A DNA stretch of 64,000 nucleotides from UBA4615 sp964399635 (lineage in GTDB: Bacteria > Pseudomonadota > Gammaproteobacteria > Burkholderiales > Burkholderiaceae_E). A program made the position numbers and the translations under genes. Position 1 is the stretch's first letter. The number at the start of each line of letters is the position of its first letter. Location of the stretch: assembly GCA_964399635.1 (NCBI GenBank), contig CAYNRU010000037.1, positions 1 through 64,000 on the forward strand. Reading direction: 5' to 3'. Positions 24,506-33,421 of this stretch are shown here, one piece after another. Below the pieces are notes generated by a model. That model saw nothing but the letters and a program-made list of their open reading frames with translations. It had not been told where the DNA came from and did no database searches.

Positions 24506-26548
24506 CTACGCCGGCGCGACCTCGACGCGCGCCCCGAAGCTCGCCTGCCCCGCCGAGAACGCGAACACCTGCACCGCGTGGTCGGGCAGCACCGGCGCGC
24601 CGTCGGTCAGCCGGTTGAGCCCGTCCCAGCCGTCGCGGATCCACGCGGTGCCCGGCGGCACGCGGTCGGTCACGTGCGCGTGGGCCTCGAACGTGCCGCG
24701 CGCGTTGGACAGCCTGACCGGCGCGCCGTCGGCGATGCCGCGCGCGGCCGCGTCGGCCGGCGCGAGCCACACGCGCGGACGCGGCTCGTGCGCGGCGAGC
24801 GTGGGCAACGCCCGACCGGCGTCGTAGAACGAGTGGAAGTGCCCGAGCGTGCGGCCGACGGTGAGCGCGATCGGCCCCTCGGCCGCGTCCTGCGGCGCCG
24901 GCGCGTCCCAGGTCGGCAGCGCCGGCAGCCCGAGCGCCTCGGCCCGCGCCGAACGCAGCTCGATCCGCCCGGACGGCGTGTCGAAGGCGAGCGTCGGGTG
25001 CGCGACCGGCGATACGCGCAGCGCACCGAGCCCGCCCTGCGCGCGCAACGCCGCGACGGTCGTGCGGCCGGTGCCCGGATGGTCGAGGATCGCATCGACC
25101 AGCGCCTCCTCCGACGCCCAGGGCCAGAAGCCGTCCAGCCCGATCCGTCCGGCCAGCTCGCGCAGCACGCGCGTCGTGGAGCGCGCCTCGCCCGCGGGCG
25201 GCAGCACCGGCTCCATCAGGTAGACGTGCGTGTCGGTCATCTTGCAGCCGAGTTCCTCGACCCACGCGGTGCCGGGCAGCACCACGTCCGCGAAGCGGCG
25301 GGCGGTGTCGTTGAGGAACAGGTCGTGGGCGACCACCAGCCGGGTCCGCGCGAGGCCCTGAGCGACCGCGGTCGAGTCGGCGAACGAGGTGAGCATGTTG
25401 GTGCCCAGCAGCAGCAGCGTATCGACGCGCCCCGCGCGCAGTGCGTCGGAGAACGCGCTCATCTGGCCGGGCAGGGTCGGGCCCGGCACGCGGCGGTCGG
25501 CCGCGGCCACGCTGGCGGTACCGCGACCGTGCGGGCCGGCGCCGTGCCGCGTGCCCAGCCCGCCGCCGGGCACGCCGACGTTGCCGACGAGCGCCGGCAG
25601 GCACGAGATCGCGCGGGCCGCCTGCCAGCCGTTGTCGCCCTTGTGCATCGAACTGCCGCCCAGCACGATCGTGCCCGGCCGCGTGCCGGCGTAGCGCCGC
25701 GCGAACGCGACGATCCGCTCGGCGGGCACGCCGGTGATCGGCTCGGCCCAGCCCGGCCCGAAGTCGCGCAGGTGCGCGGCGAGCTCGGCGAAGCCGACCG
25801 TGTGCCCCTCGACGAACGCCGCGTCGTGCAGCCCTTCGGCGCAGATCACGTGCATCGTCGCCAGCGCGAGCGCGGCGTCGGTGCCCGGCCGCAGGATCAG
25901 CACCTCGTCGGCCTTGGCCGCGGCCTCGGTGCGGCGCACGTCGATCGCGACGACGTGCGCGCCGCGCGCCTTCGCCTGCAGCACCGAGCGCGCGGTGTTC
26001 GGCTGGCTCGCGAAGTTGGCGCCCCACAGCACGACCAGCCTCGCGTGCCCGGCCATGTCGTCGCGGGTGTGCGTCTCCAGCAGCCCCGTCAGCCCGAGCC
26101 CGAAGGCGCCCAGGCCCCAGCAGATCATCGTCGGCTGCAGGAACTGGCTGCCGTGCAGGTTCGCGAAGCGCGCCATCAGCTGCGCCGAGATCCGCGTGCC
26201 GTAGTTGGTCGCGAAGCTGCCGTGCCCCGGCCAGAACGCGGTGGCCGCGGGCGCAGAAGCGGCGATCGAGCCGGCGATCCGGTCGAGCGCCTCGTCCCAG
26301 GACGCCGTGCGGAACGCGTCGTCGCGGCGGTCGCGCACGAGCGGCGCGAGCAGGCGGGCCGGGTTGTCGAGGATCTCGCGCGAGGCCCGGCCGCGCACGC
26401 ACAGGAAGCCGAGGCTGTCCGGATTCTCCGGGTCGCCCTCGATCCCGACGACGCGGCCGTCGCGGACCTCCACCCGCATCCCGCACAGCGTGGGGTGGCA
26501 GTTCATCGGGCACATCGTGCGCACGACGGTGGAGGCGATGGCGCTCAT
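24506..26548 (-). CDS. Molybdopterin-dependent oxidoreductase (DMSO reductase superfamily)
   Basis: A 680-residue single-subunit oxidoreductase. The N-terminal [4Fe-4S] site has Cys13, Cys17, Cys22 and Cys50 (CPMNCHPTLCG, then FLCVRGRA). Mo-bis-MGD binding blocks follow, including VLWGANFASQPNTAR, DTLLLLGTNMLTSFADS and DVVLPGTAWVEE, with the C-terminal molydopterin-binding domain at VRLSNARGTFEAHAHV. There is no Tat signal, so it is cytoplasmic. No electron-transfer or membrane subunit lies next to it. The substrate is unknown. Confidence 0.88.
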   Translation of the reverse strand: MSAIASTVVRTMCPMNCHPTLCGMRVEVRDGRVVGIEGDPENPDSLGFLCVRGRASREILDNPARLLAPLVRDRRDDAFRTASWDEALDRIAGSIAASAPAATAFWPGHGSFATNYGTRISAQLMARFANLHGSQFLQPTMICWGLGAFGLGLTGLLETHTRDDMAGHARLVVLWGANFASQPNTARSVLQAKARGAHVVAIDVRRTEAAAKADEVLILRPGTDAALALATMHVICAEGLHDAAFVEGHTVGFAELAAHLRDFGPGWAEPITGVPAERIVAFARRYAGTRPGTIVLGGSSMHKGDNGWQAARAISCLPALVGNVGVPGGGLGTRHGAGPHGRGTASVAAADRRVPGPTLPGQMSAFSDALRAGRVDTLLLLGTNMLTSFADSTAVAQGLARTRLVVAHDLFLNDTARRFADVVLPGTAWVEELGCKMTDTHVYLMEPVLPPAGEARSTTRVLRELAGRIGLDGFWPWASEEALVDAILDHPGTGRTTVAALRAQGGLGALRVSPVAHPTLAFDTPSGRIELRSARAEALGLPALPTWDAPAPQDAAEGPIALTVGRTLGHFHSFYDAGRALPTLAAHEPRPRVWLAPADAAARGIADGAPVRLSNARGTFEAHAHVTDRVPPGTAWIRDGWDGLNRLTDGAPVLPDHAVQVFAFSAGQASFGARVEVAPA

Positions 26549-26862
26549 CGCAGGATCCCGGCCGGGCCCGTATCGGGCGACCCCGGCATCATGCACCGAT
26601 CGCGCCGCCTGAGGATGAACCGACGACGCGACGATGGCCCGCCGCTCCTTCGAGGAGGCGAACCGCCTCGCGCCGGGCGAGGCCCGCCATCTCGGCCTCC
26701 CCGGACCGCTGACCGTCTCGCAGGCCACGATCCACGGGGACGAGAAGGCGGTGGGTCGCGGCCACCACGTGCTGCGCGACGCGATCGACGCGTGGCCGGC
26801 GTTCAACCTCTTCACGGCCGGCGACACGCCGTCGCGGCTGCCCGCCGACCCGAGCCCGGGGG
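26549..26862. other. Intergenic interval, no gene recognised
   Basis: Between the oxidoreductase start and the ParA stop there are 314 bases. A plus-strand frame from 26634 begins MARRSFEEANRLAPGEARHL and runs antisense into the ParA gene; it matches no family I know and has no Shine-Dalgarno. I see no RNA gene or clear promoter. Confidence 0.4.
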
Positions 26863-27663
26863 TCAGCGCCTCGCCTTGCCGCCCTTGCGCCCCTTCGGCG
26901 CCGCGATCGCGTCGTACAGCGCCTCGAACTCCTCGGCGAGCTTGTGCCGCGGGTCGAGCACGACGATCGGGGTCGAGCGCTCGTGCGACTCGCGGATGCG
27001 CACGCTCTGGCTCAGGTACGGCTCGAGCACCGGCAGCCCCTCGTCGACCAGCTCCTGCACGGTGCGCGCCGGCAGGTTCGCGCGCGGCTGGAACTGGTTG
27101 ACGACCACGCCGCCCACCGCGAGGTCCGCGTTGTGGTCGGCGCGGATCTCCTCGACCGCCTCGAGCAGCCCGTAGAGCGCGCGGCGCGAGAACGCGTCGC
27201 AGTCGAACGGGATCAGGCACGAGCGCGCGGCGATCAGCGCCGAGCGCGTGTAGAAGTTCAGCGCCGGCGGCGTGTCGATCCAGACCTCGTCGAAGTCGGC
27301 GGCGAGCGCGTCGAGCGCCTCGCGCAGCTTGTAGATCTTGTAGCGCGACTCGAGCTTGGCGTGCATCTCGTCGAGCCGCGCGTCGCCGGCCATCAGGGCG
27401 AGCCGCTCGAACGGCGTGTCCGACACGAACTCGGCCTCGCCGCGCGGGCGCATCGAGAACTTCAGCGACTGCTCGAAGAAGTCGGCCACGCCGGCGCGCG
27501 GCGCGTCGGCCGCCTCGCCGAGCAGGTAGCGGCTCGCGTTGCCCTGGGGGTCGAGGTCGACGACCAGCGTGCGCCGCCCGCGGCCCGCCGCGACGGCCGC
27601 GAGGTTGACGGTGATCGTGGACTTGCCCACGCCCCCTTTCTGGTTGAAGACGACGGTGCGCAT
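26863..27663 (-). CDS. ParA/Soj-family ATPase
   Basis: A 266-residue deviant Walker ATPase. The P-loop is KGGVGKST (9-16), Walker A' is DLDPQGNAS and Walker B DEVWIDTPP. The family partitions DNA or positions large protein cargo on the nucleoid. No ParB gene is adjacent, so it is an orphan ParA, perhaps for chemoreceptors, carboxysome-like cargo or a chromosomal locus. The lysine/arginine-rich end (PKGRKGGKARR) could bind DNA non-specifically. ATG at 27663. Confidence 0.9.
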   Translation of the reverse strand: MRTVVFNQKGGVGKSTITVNLAAVAAGRGRRTLVVDLDPQGNASRYLLGEAADAPRAGVADFFEQSLKFSMRPRGEAEFVSDTPFERLALMAGDARLDEMHAKLESRYKIYKLREALDALAADFDEVWIDTPPALNFYTRSALIAARSCLIPFDCDAFSRRALYGLLEAVEEIRADHNADLAVGGVVVNQFQPRANLPARTVQELVDEGLPVLEPYLSQSVRIRESHERSTPIVVLDPRHKLAEEFEALYDAIAAPKGRKGGKARR

Positions 27664-27730
27664 GATGGAGACGGCTCGGTTCGGAGGACTCGGTGGTTCG
27701 ATGCCGCCATCGATGCGGCGACCGCTCTTC

Positions 27731-27746
27731 GTCCGAGTATACGGAC
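27731..27746. promoter_or_regulatory. Inverted repeat upstream of the ParA gene
   Basis: GTCCG-AGTATA-CGGAC, a 5-bp inverted repeat around an AT core, lies 68 nt upstream of the ParA start. It could be an operator; nothing else supports this. Confidence 0.25.
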
Positions 27747-27769
27747 CCCGCGCGTCCGACCTGCGACTC

Positions 27770-27859
27770 GCGGCGGATGCGACCGGACCGCGCCCGATCC
27801 AGCTGTGGATGCCCGACACTTGCCGGCCCGGCTTGGCCGACGACGACGGCTGGCGATGA
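27770..27859 (+). pseudogene. MazE-family antitoxin remnant with internal deletion
   Basis: The plus strand reads GPRPIQLWMPDTCRPGLA and then, directly, DDDGWR and a stop. This joins two conserved ends of the roughly 75-residue MazE-family antitoxins (GLRPVQIWVPDTR-PGFA near residue 20-37, and the C-terminal acidic DTEGWR). About 30 central residues are missing. The stop overlaps the start of the MazF remnant in the ATGA arrangement typical of these pairs. Confidence 0.6.
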
Positions 27860-27933
27860 GACGGGGCGACCTGGTCACGGTCGCGCTGCAGGGCGCGTAC
27901 GGCACGCCCCGTCCCGCGCTGGTGATCCAGTCC
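27856..27933 (+). pseudogene. MazF/PemK-type toxin, N-terminal remnant
   Basis: ATG at 27856 opens MRRGDLVTVALQG, followed by AYGTPRPALVIQS. This is the conserved first strand pair of MazF-like endoribonucleases. After about 26 codons the homology stops and the frame runs antisense into the permease gene (to 28005). The catalytic core and dimer interface are absent, so it is inactive. Confidence 0.7.
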
Positions 27934-27955
27934 TCGGCTTTGCCTGACCCGCCCG

Positions 27956-28840
27956 CTACCGCCTCGGATCCAGCGCGTCCCGCAACCCGTCGCCGAACAG
28001 GTTGAACGCGAGCACCGTCAGGAAGATCGCGAGCCCCGGGAAGATCGCCATCCACGGCGCCTGCGTGAGGAAGCGCTGCGCGGTGTTCAGCATCGAGCCC
28101 CAGCTCGGCGCCGGCGGCTGCTGGCCCAGGCCGAGGAAGGACAGGCTCGCCTCGGCGATGATCGCGGCGGCGACCGCGAGGGTGGCCTGCACCATCACCG
28201 GCGGCAGGATGTTCGGCAGGATGTGGCGCAGCAGGATCCGCGCCGGCGGGTTGCCGACCGCGCGCGCGGCCTCGACCCAGTCCTCGGCGCGCGCGGCGAG
28301 CACCTGACCGCGCGCGAGGCGCACGAAGATCGGCGTGGCGGTGATGCCGATCGCGATCATCGCGTTGCCGAGCGAGGGCCCGAGGAACGCGGCGAGCGCG
28401 ATCGCGAGGATCAGGAACGGCACCGCGAGCATCGCGTCGGTGATCCGCCCGATCACAGCGTCGACCCAGCCGCCGACGTAGCCGGCGAACATGCCGATCG
28501 GCACGCCGAGCCCGACCGCGATCGACACGGCGATCACGCCCGCCGACAGCGACGCGCGCGCGCCCCAGATCGTGCGCGACAGCAGGTCGCGGCCGACCTC
28601 GTCGGTGCCGAACCAGTGCGCGGCCGACGGTGCCTTGCGCACCGCCGCCCAGCTCGTGGCGAGCGGGTCGTAGGGCGCGACCCACGGCGCGAGGATCGCG
28701 AGCAGCGCGACCCCCACCAGCACCACCGCGCCGAACACCGCGGTCGGCCGCGCGAGCAGCGTGCGCAGCGCGAGCCGCCACGGGCCGTCGCCGGCCTCGA
28801 CGGCGCCGCCCGCGGGCAGGGCGTCGGCGGGCGTGCTCAC
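27956..28840 (-). CDS. Peptide-type ABC transporter permease, DppC-like
   Basis: A 294-residue inner-membrane permease. It has a cytoplasmic N-tail, a first membrane helix (AVFGAVVLVGVALLAILAPW), the HWFGTDEVGRDLLSRTIWGA segment that is diagnostic of DppC/OppC, five further helices and the docking loop EAARAVGNPPARILLRHILP. Its start overlaps the DppB-like stop by 4 nt. It is the last gene of a six-gene operon (DUF1028, two ATPases, binding protein, two permeases). Confidence 0.92.
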   Translation of the reverse strand: MSTPADALPAGGAVEAGDGPWRLALRTLLARPTAVFGAVVLVGVALLAILAPWVAPYDPLATSWAAVRKAPSAAHWFGTDEVGRDLLSRTIWGARASLSAGVIAVSIAVGLGVPIGMFAGYVGGWVDAVIGRITDAMLAVPFLILAIALAAFLGPSLGNAMIAIGITATPIFVRLARGQVLAARAEDWVEAARAVGNPPARILLRHILPNILPPVMVQATLAVAAAIIAEASLSFLGLGQQPPAPSWGSMLNTAQRFLTQAPWMAIFPGLAIFLTVLAFNLFGDGLRDALDPRR

Positions 28841-29778
28841 GACCTGAGCCTCGGGTTGACCAGCACGTACAGCACGTCGGCCAGCAGGTTCAGCAGGATG
28901 TAGGCCGTGGCCGTCACCAACACGACGCCCTGGACCACCGCGTAGTCGCGGTTGAACACCGCGTCGACGATCAGCTTGCCAAAGCCGGGGATCGAGAACA
29001 CCTGCTCGGTCAGCACCGCGCCCGACAGGAGGGTGCCGAACTCGAGCGCGCCGAGCGTGATCACCGGCGTGAGCGCGTTGCGCAGCGCGTGGCGCAGCAC
29101 CACGGTGCGCTCGAGCAGGCCCTTGGCGCGCGCGGTGCGCACATAGTCGGCGCTCATCGCCTGCAGCATCGCCGAGCGCATGTGCCGCATCAGCACCGCG
29201 GCGAACGCGTTGCCGAGCACGAAGGCCGGCATCACCGTGGTCGCGAGCGACTGCCCGAGGTCCTCGAACGGGCTCACGAAGCCCGACGCCGGCAGCCAGC
29301 CGAGCTGCACCGAGAACAGGAAGATCAGCATGATGCCGAGCCAGAAGTTCGGCGTGGACAGGCCCCAGAGCGCGAACACGTTGGCGCCGACGTCCCAGGC
29401 GGAGCCCTTCTTGACCGCCGACAGCACGCCCGCCGGAATGCCGATCGCGAGCGCGAACAGCATCGCCATCGTCGCGAGCTGCAGCGTGACCGGCAGCTTC
29501 TCGACGATCAGGTCGGCCACCGGCTGCTGGATGCGCATCGACTCGCCGAGGTCGCCGCGCAGCACGCCGCCCACCCAGTGCAGGTACTGCACCGGCAGCG
29601 GCTGGTCGAGCTTGTAGCGCGCGCGGATCTGCTCGATGACCGCCGGGTCCTTCTCCTCGCCGGCCATCACCAGCGCGGGGTCGCCCGGCAGCAGCTGCTG
29701 CAGCCCGAAGATCAGCACCGACACCAGGAACAGCGTCGGCACCAGCTGCAGCAGCCGCCTCGGCAGGAAGCTCAGCAT
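28837..29778 (-). CDS. Peptide-type ABC transporter permease, DppB-like
   Basis: A 313-residue permease with the N-terminal helix (FLPRRLLQLVPTLFLVSVLIF), the periplasmic LGESMRIQQPVADL block, about six helices, and the docking loop YVRTARAKGLLERTVVLRHALRNAL. It forms the channel with the DppC-like protein. It starts 19 nt after the binding-protein stop on the same strand. Confidence 0.92.
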   Translation of the reverse strand: MLSFLPRRLLQLVPTLFLVSVLIFGLQQLLPGDPALVMAGEEKDPAVIEQIRARYKLDQPLPVQYLHWVGGVLRGDLGESMRIQQPVADLIVEKLPVTLQLATMAMLFALAIGIPAGVLSAVKKGSAWDVGANVFALWGLSTPNFWLGIMLIFLFSVQLGWLPASGFVSPFEDLGQSLATTVMPAFVLGNAFAAVLMRHMRSAMLQAMSADYVRTARAKGLLERTVVLRHALRNALTPVITLGALEFGTLLSGAVLTEQVFSIPGFGKLIVDAVFNRDYAVVQGVVLVTATAYILLNLLADVLYVLVNPRLRS

Positions 29779-29797
29779 CGCGGTCCGGAGCGTCCGC

Positions 29798-31315
29798 TCA
29801 CTTCAGCTTCAGGTCGGTCACGCGGATCAGCCCGTCGGGCATCACCCTGAAGCCCTCGAGCCGCGTCGAGTGCGCGAAGAGCAGCGCGCGGTGGTACAGG
29901 TAGAGCACCGAGCCCTCGGTCAGCCACTTCGCGGCGACCTGCTCGTAGAGCGCCTTGCGCTCGGCCACGGCGGTCACGGTGCGGGCGCGGTCCAGCAGCG
30001 CGTCGACGCCGGCGTCGCAGTACTTGCCGTAGTTCAGCGGGCCCTTGCACGAGGCGAACGAGTAGATGTTGCCGTCCGGGTCGGTGCGGCCGCTCCAGGC
30101 GAGCATGTAGAGCTGGAAGTTGCCCTTCTCGGCCTCGTTCAGCGAGGTCGCGAACTCGGTCACGCGGATCTTCAGGTCGAAGCCCGCCTCGGCCGCCATC
30201 GACTGCATGACCTCGGCGACCGCGCGGGTCTCTGGGTTGTTCGGCACCATGAAGTCGAGCGTCACCGGGGGCTTGACGCCCGCCTCGGCGAGCAGCGCCT
30301 TCGCGCGCGCGACGTCGCGCTTCGGCGTCGGGAACTTCGCCTGGTAGTACGGGTTCTGCGCGCTCACCCACTGGTTGTTCGGGCTCTGCACGCCGTTGAA
30401 CACCACCTGGTCGATGGCGTCGCGGTCGATGGACAGCTCGAGCGCACGGCGCACGCGGGCGTCCTTGCCGAGCGGGCTGTTCGCCTTCTCGCCGTTGCCC
30501 ACGTTCATCGTGACGCCCTGGTAGCCGAGCTCGAAGCCCTTGGCGAGCCTGAGCCGCCGGTCCTTCTCGATCTCGCCGATGTCGGTGGCGAGCGCGCGCT
30601 CGAGCAGGTCGAGCTGGCCGGACTTCAGGTTCGCGAGGCGCACCGTCGAGTCCTGGATCGGCCGGTAGACGATCCGGTCGATCGACACGCGGCCCTTGTC
30701 CCAGTAGTCGGCGAAGCGCTCGACGACGATCCGGTCCTGCGCGACGCGCTCGACGAACCGATAGGGCCCGGCGCAGACCGGCGCGGTGCCGAACTTGTCG
30801 CCGAGCGCGGTCGCGGCCTTGGGCGAGACCATCATGCCGGCGCGGTCGGTGAGCTGCGCCATCAGCGGCGCGAACGGGGCCTTCAGCGACAGGCGGATCG
30901 TGAGCGGGTCGACGACGTCGATCTTTTCGATCGGCGAGATCTCGCCGCGCCGGAACGAGCCCTGCATCGTCAGGTGCCGATCGAGACTGAAGCGGGCGGC
31001 CTCGGCGTCAAATTTCTCGCCGTCATGGAAGGTGACGTTGGGGCGCAGCCGGATGGTCACCGTCTTGCCGTCGGCCGAGGTGTCGTGGCTCAGCGCGAGC
31101 TGCGGCACGATGTTCAGCTTGTCGTCGATGTCGAACAGCTTGTCGCACAGCGACGCGAACACGATCCGCCCGACGTAGGTGCGGGCCGTCGTGGGGTCAA
31201 GCGCGTCGGGGTCCTCCGCCAGGCCGATGCGCAGCGTGGTCTGCGCGCTCGCCGCGGTGGCGCAGGCGAGCGCGAGCGCGGCGGCAGCGGTCTTCAGGGC
31301 GGTCGTCGGGATCAT
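29798..31315 (-). CDS. Peptide-type ABC substrate-binding protein
   Basis: A 505-residue family-5 periplasmic binding protein. The Sec signal peptide (KTAAAALALACATAASAQ) is followed by LRIGLAEDPDALDPTTARTY, the VTIRLRPNVTFHDGEKFDAEA block and the VRRALELSIDRDAIDQVVF block. It binds peptides or other amides and delivers them to the adjacent permeases. The specificity is unknown; the DUF1028 gene at the head of the operon suggests an amide- or peptide-like compound. Confidence 0.92.
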   Translation of the reverse strand: MIPTTALKTAAAALALACATAASAQTTLRIGLAEDPDALDPTTARTYVGRIVFASLCDKLFDIDDKLNIVPQLALSHDTSADGKTVTIRLRPNVTFHDGEKFDAEAARFSLDRHLTMQGSFRRGEISPIEKIDVVDPLTIRLSLKAPFAPLMAQLTDRAGMMVSPKAATALGDKFGTAPVCAGPYRFVERVAQDRIVVERFADYWDKGRVSIDRIVYRPIQDSTVRLANLKSGQLDLLERALATDIGEIEKDRRLRLAKGFELGYQGVTMNVGNGEKANSPLGKDARVRRALELSIDRDAIDQVVFNGVQSPNNQWVSAQNPYYQAKFPTPKRDVARAKALLAEAGVKPPVTLDFMVPNNPETRAVAEVMQSMAAEAGFDLKIRVTEFATSLNEAEKGNFQLYMLAWSGRTDPDGNIYSFASCKGPLNYGKYCDAGVDALLDRARTVTAVAERKALYEQVAAKWLTEGSVLYLYHRALLFAHSTRLEGFRVMPDGLIRVTDLKLK

Positions 31316-31361
31316 CGTGGGTTCTCCGTGGGTCTCGATTCGGGTTCGGGGGCGGCGGGGC

Positions 31362-32411
31362 TCAGCGCACGAACGCGGCCTGCAGCCGCGCCAGTGCATC
31401 GTCGGGTCGGAGCAGGCGCGCGCGCGGCGCCTCGGGCGGGGGGAGTCGGCGCCAGTGCCAGCACGCGATCGCGACGCCGTCGGCGGCGGCCTCGAGCACG
31501 GGCACCTCGCTGCGGCAGCGCGCGTCGGCATGCGGGCAGCGCGTGTGGAAGCCGCAGCCCGGGGGCGGCGCGAGCGGGCTCGGTACGTCGCCGCCGAGGG
31601 GCGGCTCGCCGGTGCGCGCGCCGGGGTCGGGCACCGGCACCGCCGACAGCAGCGCGCGGGTGTAGGGATGGCGGGGCGCGCCGAACACCGCCGCCGCCGG
31701 GCCGGTCTCGACGAGCTTGCCGAGGTACATCACGCCGACCTCGGTCGCGATCTGGCGCACAACGGCGAGGTCGTGCGAGATGAACACGTAGGCGAGCCCC
31801 AAGCCGCGCTGCAGCTCGGCGAGCAGGTTCAGGATCTGCGCCTGGATGGAGACGTCGAGCGCCGACACCGGCTCGTCGCAGACGATGACCCGGGGCCCCG
31901 CGGCGAGCGCGCGGGCGATCGCGAGACGCTGGCGCTGACCGCCCGAGAACTCGTGCGGATAGCGGCGCGCGGCGTCGGCGCGCAGCCCCACCAGCGACAG
32001 CAGCTCGGCGACCCGCCCGGCGCGCTGCGCAGGCGGCACGACCTCGTGCAGCAGCAGCGGCTCGGCGAGCATGTCGCCGGCGGTCATGCGCGGGTTGAGC
32101 GAGCCGTAGGGATCCTGGAACACCAGCTGGATGCGCCCGCGCAGCCGGCGCAGCGCCGCCGGACCGGCCGCGCGCATATCCTCGCCGTCGACGACGATGC
32201 GGCCCGCGTCGGGCTCGATCAGCCGCAGCAGCAGGCGCGCGACGGTGGACTTGCCGCAGCCCGACTCGCCGACGATCGCGAAGGTGCCGCCCGCGGCCAC
32301 CTCGAGCGACACGCCGTCCACGGCGCGCACCGACGCCGTGCTGCGCCCGAGCAGGCCGGTGCGCACCGGGAAGTGCTTGACCAGGCCCTCGGCCCGCAGC
32401 AGCGCGGTCAT
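31362..32411 (-). CDS. Peptide-type ABC ATPase, DppF/OppF-like
   Basis: A 349-residue ATPase. It has Walker A GESGCGKST, the QLVFQDPYGSLNPRM block, signature SGGQRQR, Walker B VIVCDEPVSALD and the SHDLAVV switch. The C-terminal oligopeptide domain has the Cys cluster FHTRCPHADARC plus ACW, which in several DppF/OppF proteins binds an Fe-S cluster. Its ATG overlaps the partner ATPase stop by 4 nt. Confidence 0.92.
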   Translation of the reverse strand: MTALLRAEGLVKHFPVRTGLLGRSTASVRAVDGVSLEVAAGGTFAIVGESGCGKSTVARLLLRLIEPDAGRIVVDGEDMRAAGPAALRRLRGRIQLVFQDPYGSLNPRMTAGDMLAEPLLLHEVVPPAQRAGRVAELLSLVGLRADAARRYPHEFSGGQRQRLAIARALAAGPRVIVCDEPVSALDVSIQAQILNLLAELQRGLGLAYVFISHDLAVVRQIATEVGVMYLGKLVETGPAAAVFGAPRHPYTRALLSAVPVPDPGARTGEPPLGGDVPSPLAPPPGCGFHTRCPHADARCRSEVPVLEAAADGVAIACWHWRRLPPPEAPRARLLRPDDALARLQAAFVR

Positions 32412-33421
32412 GCGGCACGCGCCGCGGGCAGCGGCGGCAGGGTCGCGGCCAGCGCCTCGAGCGGCGCCTTCCAGCAGCGCGACGCGTGGCCGGGCTCGAC
32501 CTCGCGCAGCGGCGGCGCCTCGGCACGGCAGTGCGCGTCGGCGAAGGGGCAGCGGCTCGCAAAGCGGCAGCCGGTGGGCATCGCGGTGGCCGCGGGCACC
32601 ATGCCCTCGATCGCGGCGAGACGCGCGCGCGGCGCGGCGACCGACGGGATCGCGCCCATCAGGCCGACGGTGTACGGATGCTGCGGCATGCGGAACAGCG
32701 CCTCGACCGGCGCCTGCTCGACCACCTGCCCGGCGTACATCACGGCCACGCGGTCGGCCATCTGCGCGACCACGCCGAGGTCGTGCGTGATCAGCACGAT
32801 GGACGTGCCGGTCTCGCGGCCCAGCCCGCGCATCAGCGCGAGCACCTGCGCCTGGATGGTCACGTCGAGCGCGGTGGTGGGCTCGTCGGCGATCAGCAGC
32901 GCCGGCTTGCACAGCAGCGCCATCGCGATCATCACGCGCTGACGCATGCCGCCGGACATCCGGTGCGGGAAGTCGTCGACGCGCCGCTCGGGCGCCGGGA
33001 TGCGTACGGTGCGCAGCATCTCGACGGACGCGTCGCGGGCGGCCTGCGCGCCCATCCCGCGATGGCGCACCAGCACCTCGGCGAGCTGCGAGCCGACCGT
33101 GAAGGCCGGGTTCAGCGAGGTCATCGGCTCCTGGAAGATCATCGCGAGCCGGTCGCCGCGCAGGTCGGCGAGCGCCCGCGGCGCGAGGCCCACCAGGTCG
33201 CGGCCCTCGAAGCGGATGCGCCCGGCGACGGTGGCGGGCGGGCTCGCAAGCAGACCCATGATGGCCAGCGCGGTGACGCTCTTGCCGCTGCCCGACTCGC
33301 CGACGACGCACAGGGTCTGCCCCGCCTCGACCGCGAGGCTGACGCCGTCGACCGCGTGCGCCGGGCCGCGGGGCGTGGCGAACGCGACCCGCAGGTCGTC
33401 GACCTCGAGCAGCGGGGTCAA
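32408..33421 (-). CDS. Peptide-type ABC ATPase, DppD/OppD-like
   Basis: A 337-residue ATPase. It has Walker A GESGSGKSV, the AMIFQEPMTSLNP block, signature SGGMRQR, Walker B LLIADEPTTALD and the C-terminal Cys block FASRCPFADAHC plus SRCW. The start is TTG at 33421 in a TTGA overlap with the DUF1028 stop. No ATG or GTG in this frame lies close enough, and the family N-terminus (LLEVDDLRVAF) begins right after it. Confidence 0.9.
   Translation of the reverse strand: MTPLLEVDDLRVAFATPRGPAHAVDGVSLAVEAGQTLCVVGESGSGKSVTALAIMGLLASPPATVAGRIRFEGRDLVGLAPRALADLRGDRLAMIFQEPMTSLNPAFTVGSQLAEVLVRHRGMGAQAARDASVEMLRTVRIPAPERRVDDFPHRMSGGMRQRVMIAMALLCKPALLIADEPTTALDVTIQAQVLALMRGLGRETGTSIVLITHDLGVVAQMADRVAVMYAGQVVEQAPVEALFRMPQHPYTVGLMGAIPSVAAPRARLAAIEGMVPAATAMPTGCRFASRCPFADAHCRAEAPPLREVEPGHASRCWKAPLEALAATLPPLPAARAA

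Noticed and set aside
20320..24618. Very long plus-strand open frame (over 1400 codons)
   Set aside because: It lies antisense to the RDD, hydrolase and reductase genes, is Arg/His/Gly-rich without family motifs, and is a typical high-GC shadow.
26634..27101. Plus-strand frame starting MARRSFEEANRL as a possible small gene
   Set aside because: No Shine-Dalgarno, no family, and two thirds of it is antisense to the ParA gene.
26863..27663. Plasmid or chromosome partition locus
   Set aside because: Only a ParA-type ATPase is present; no ParB gene and no parS-like repeats were seen.
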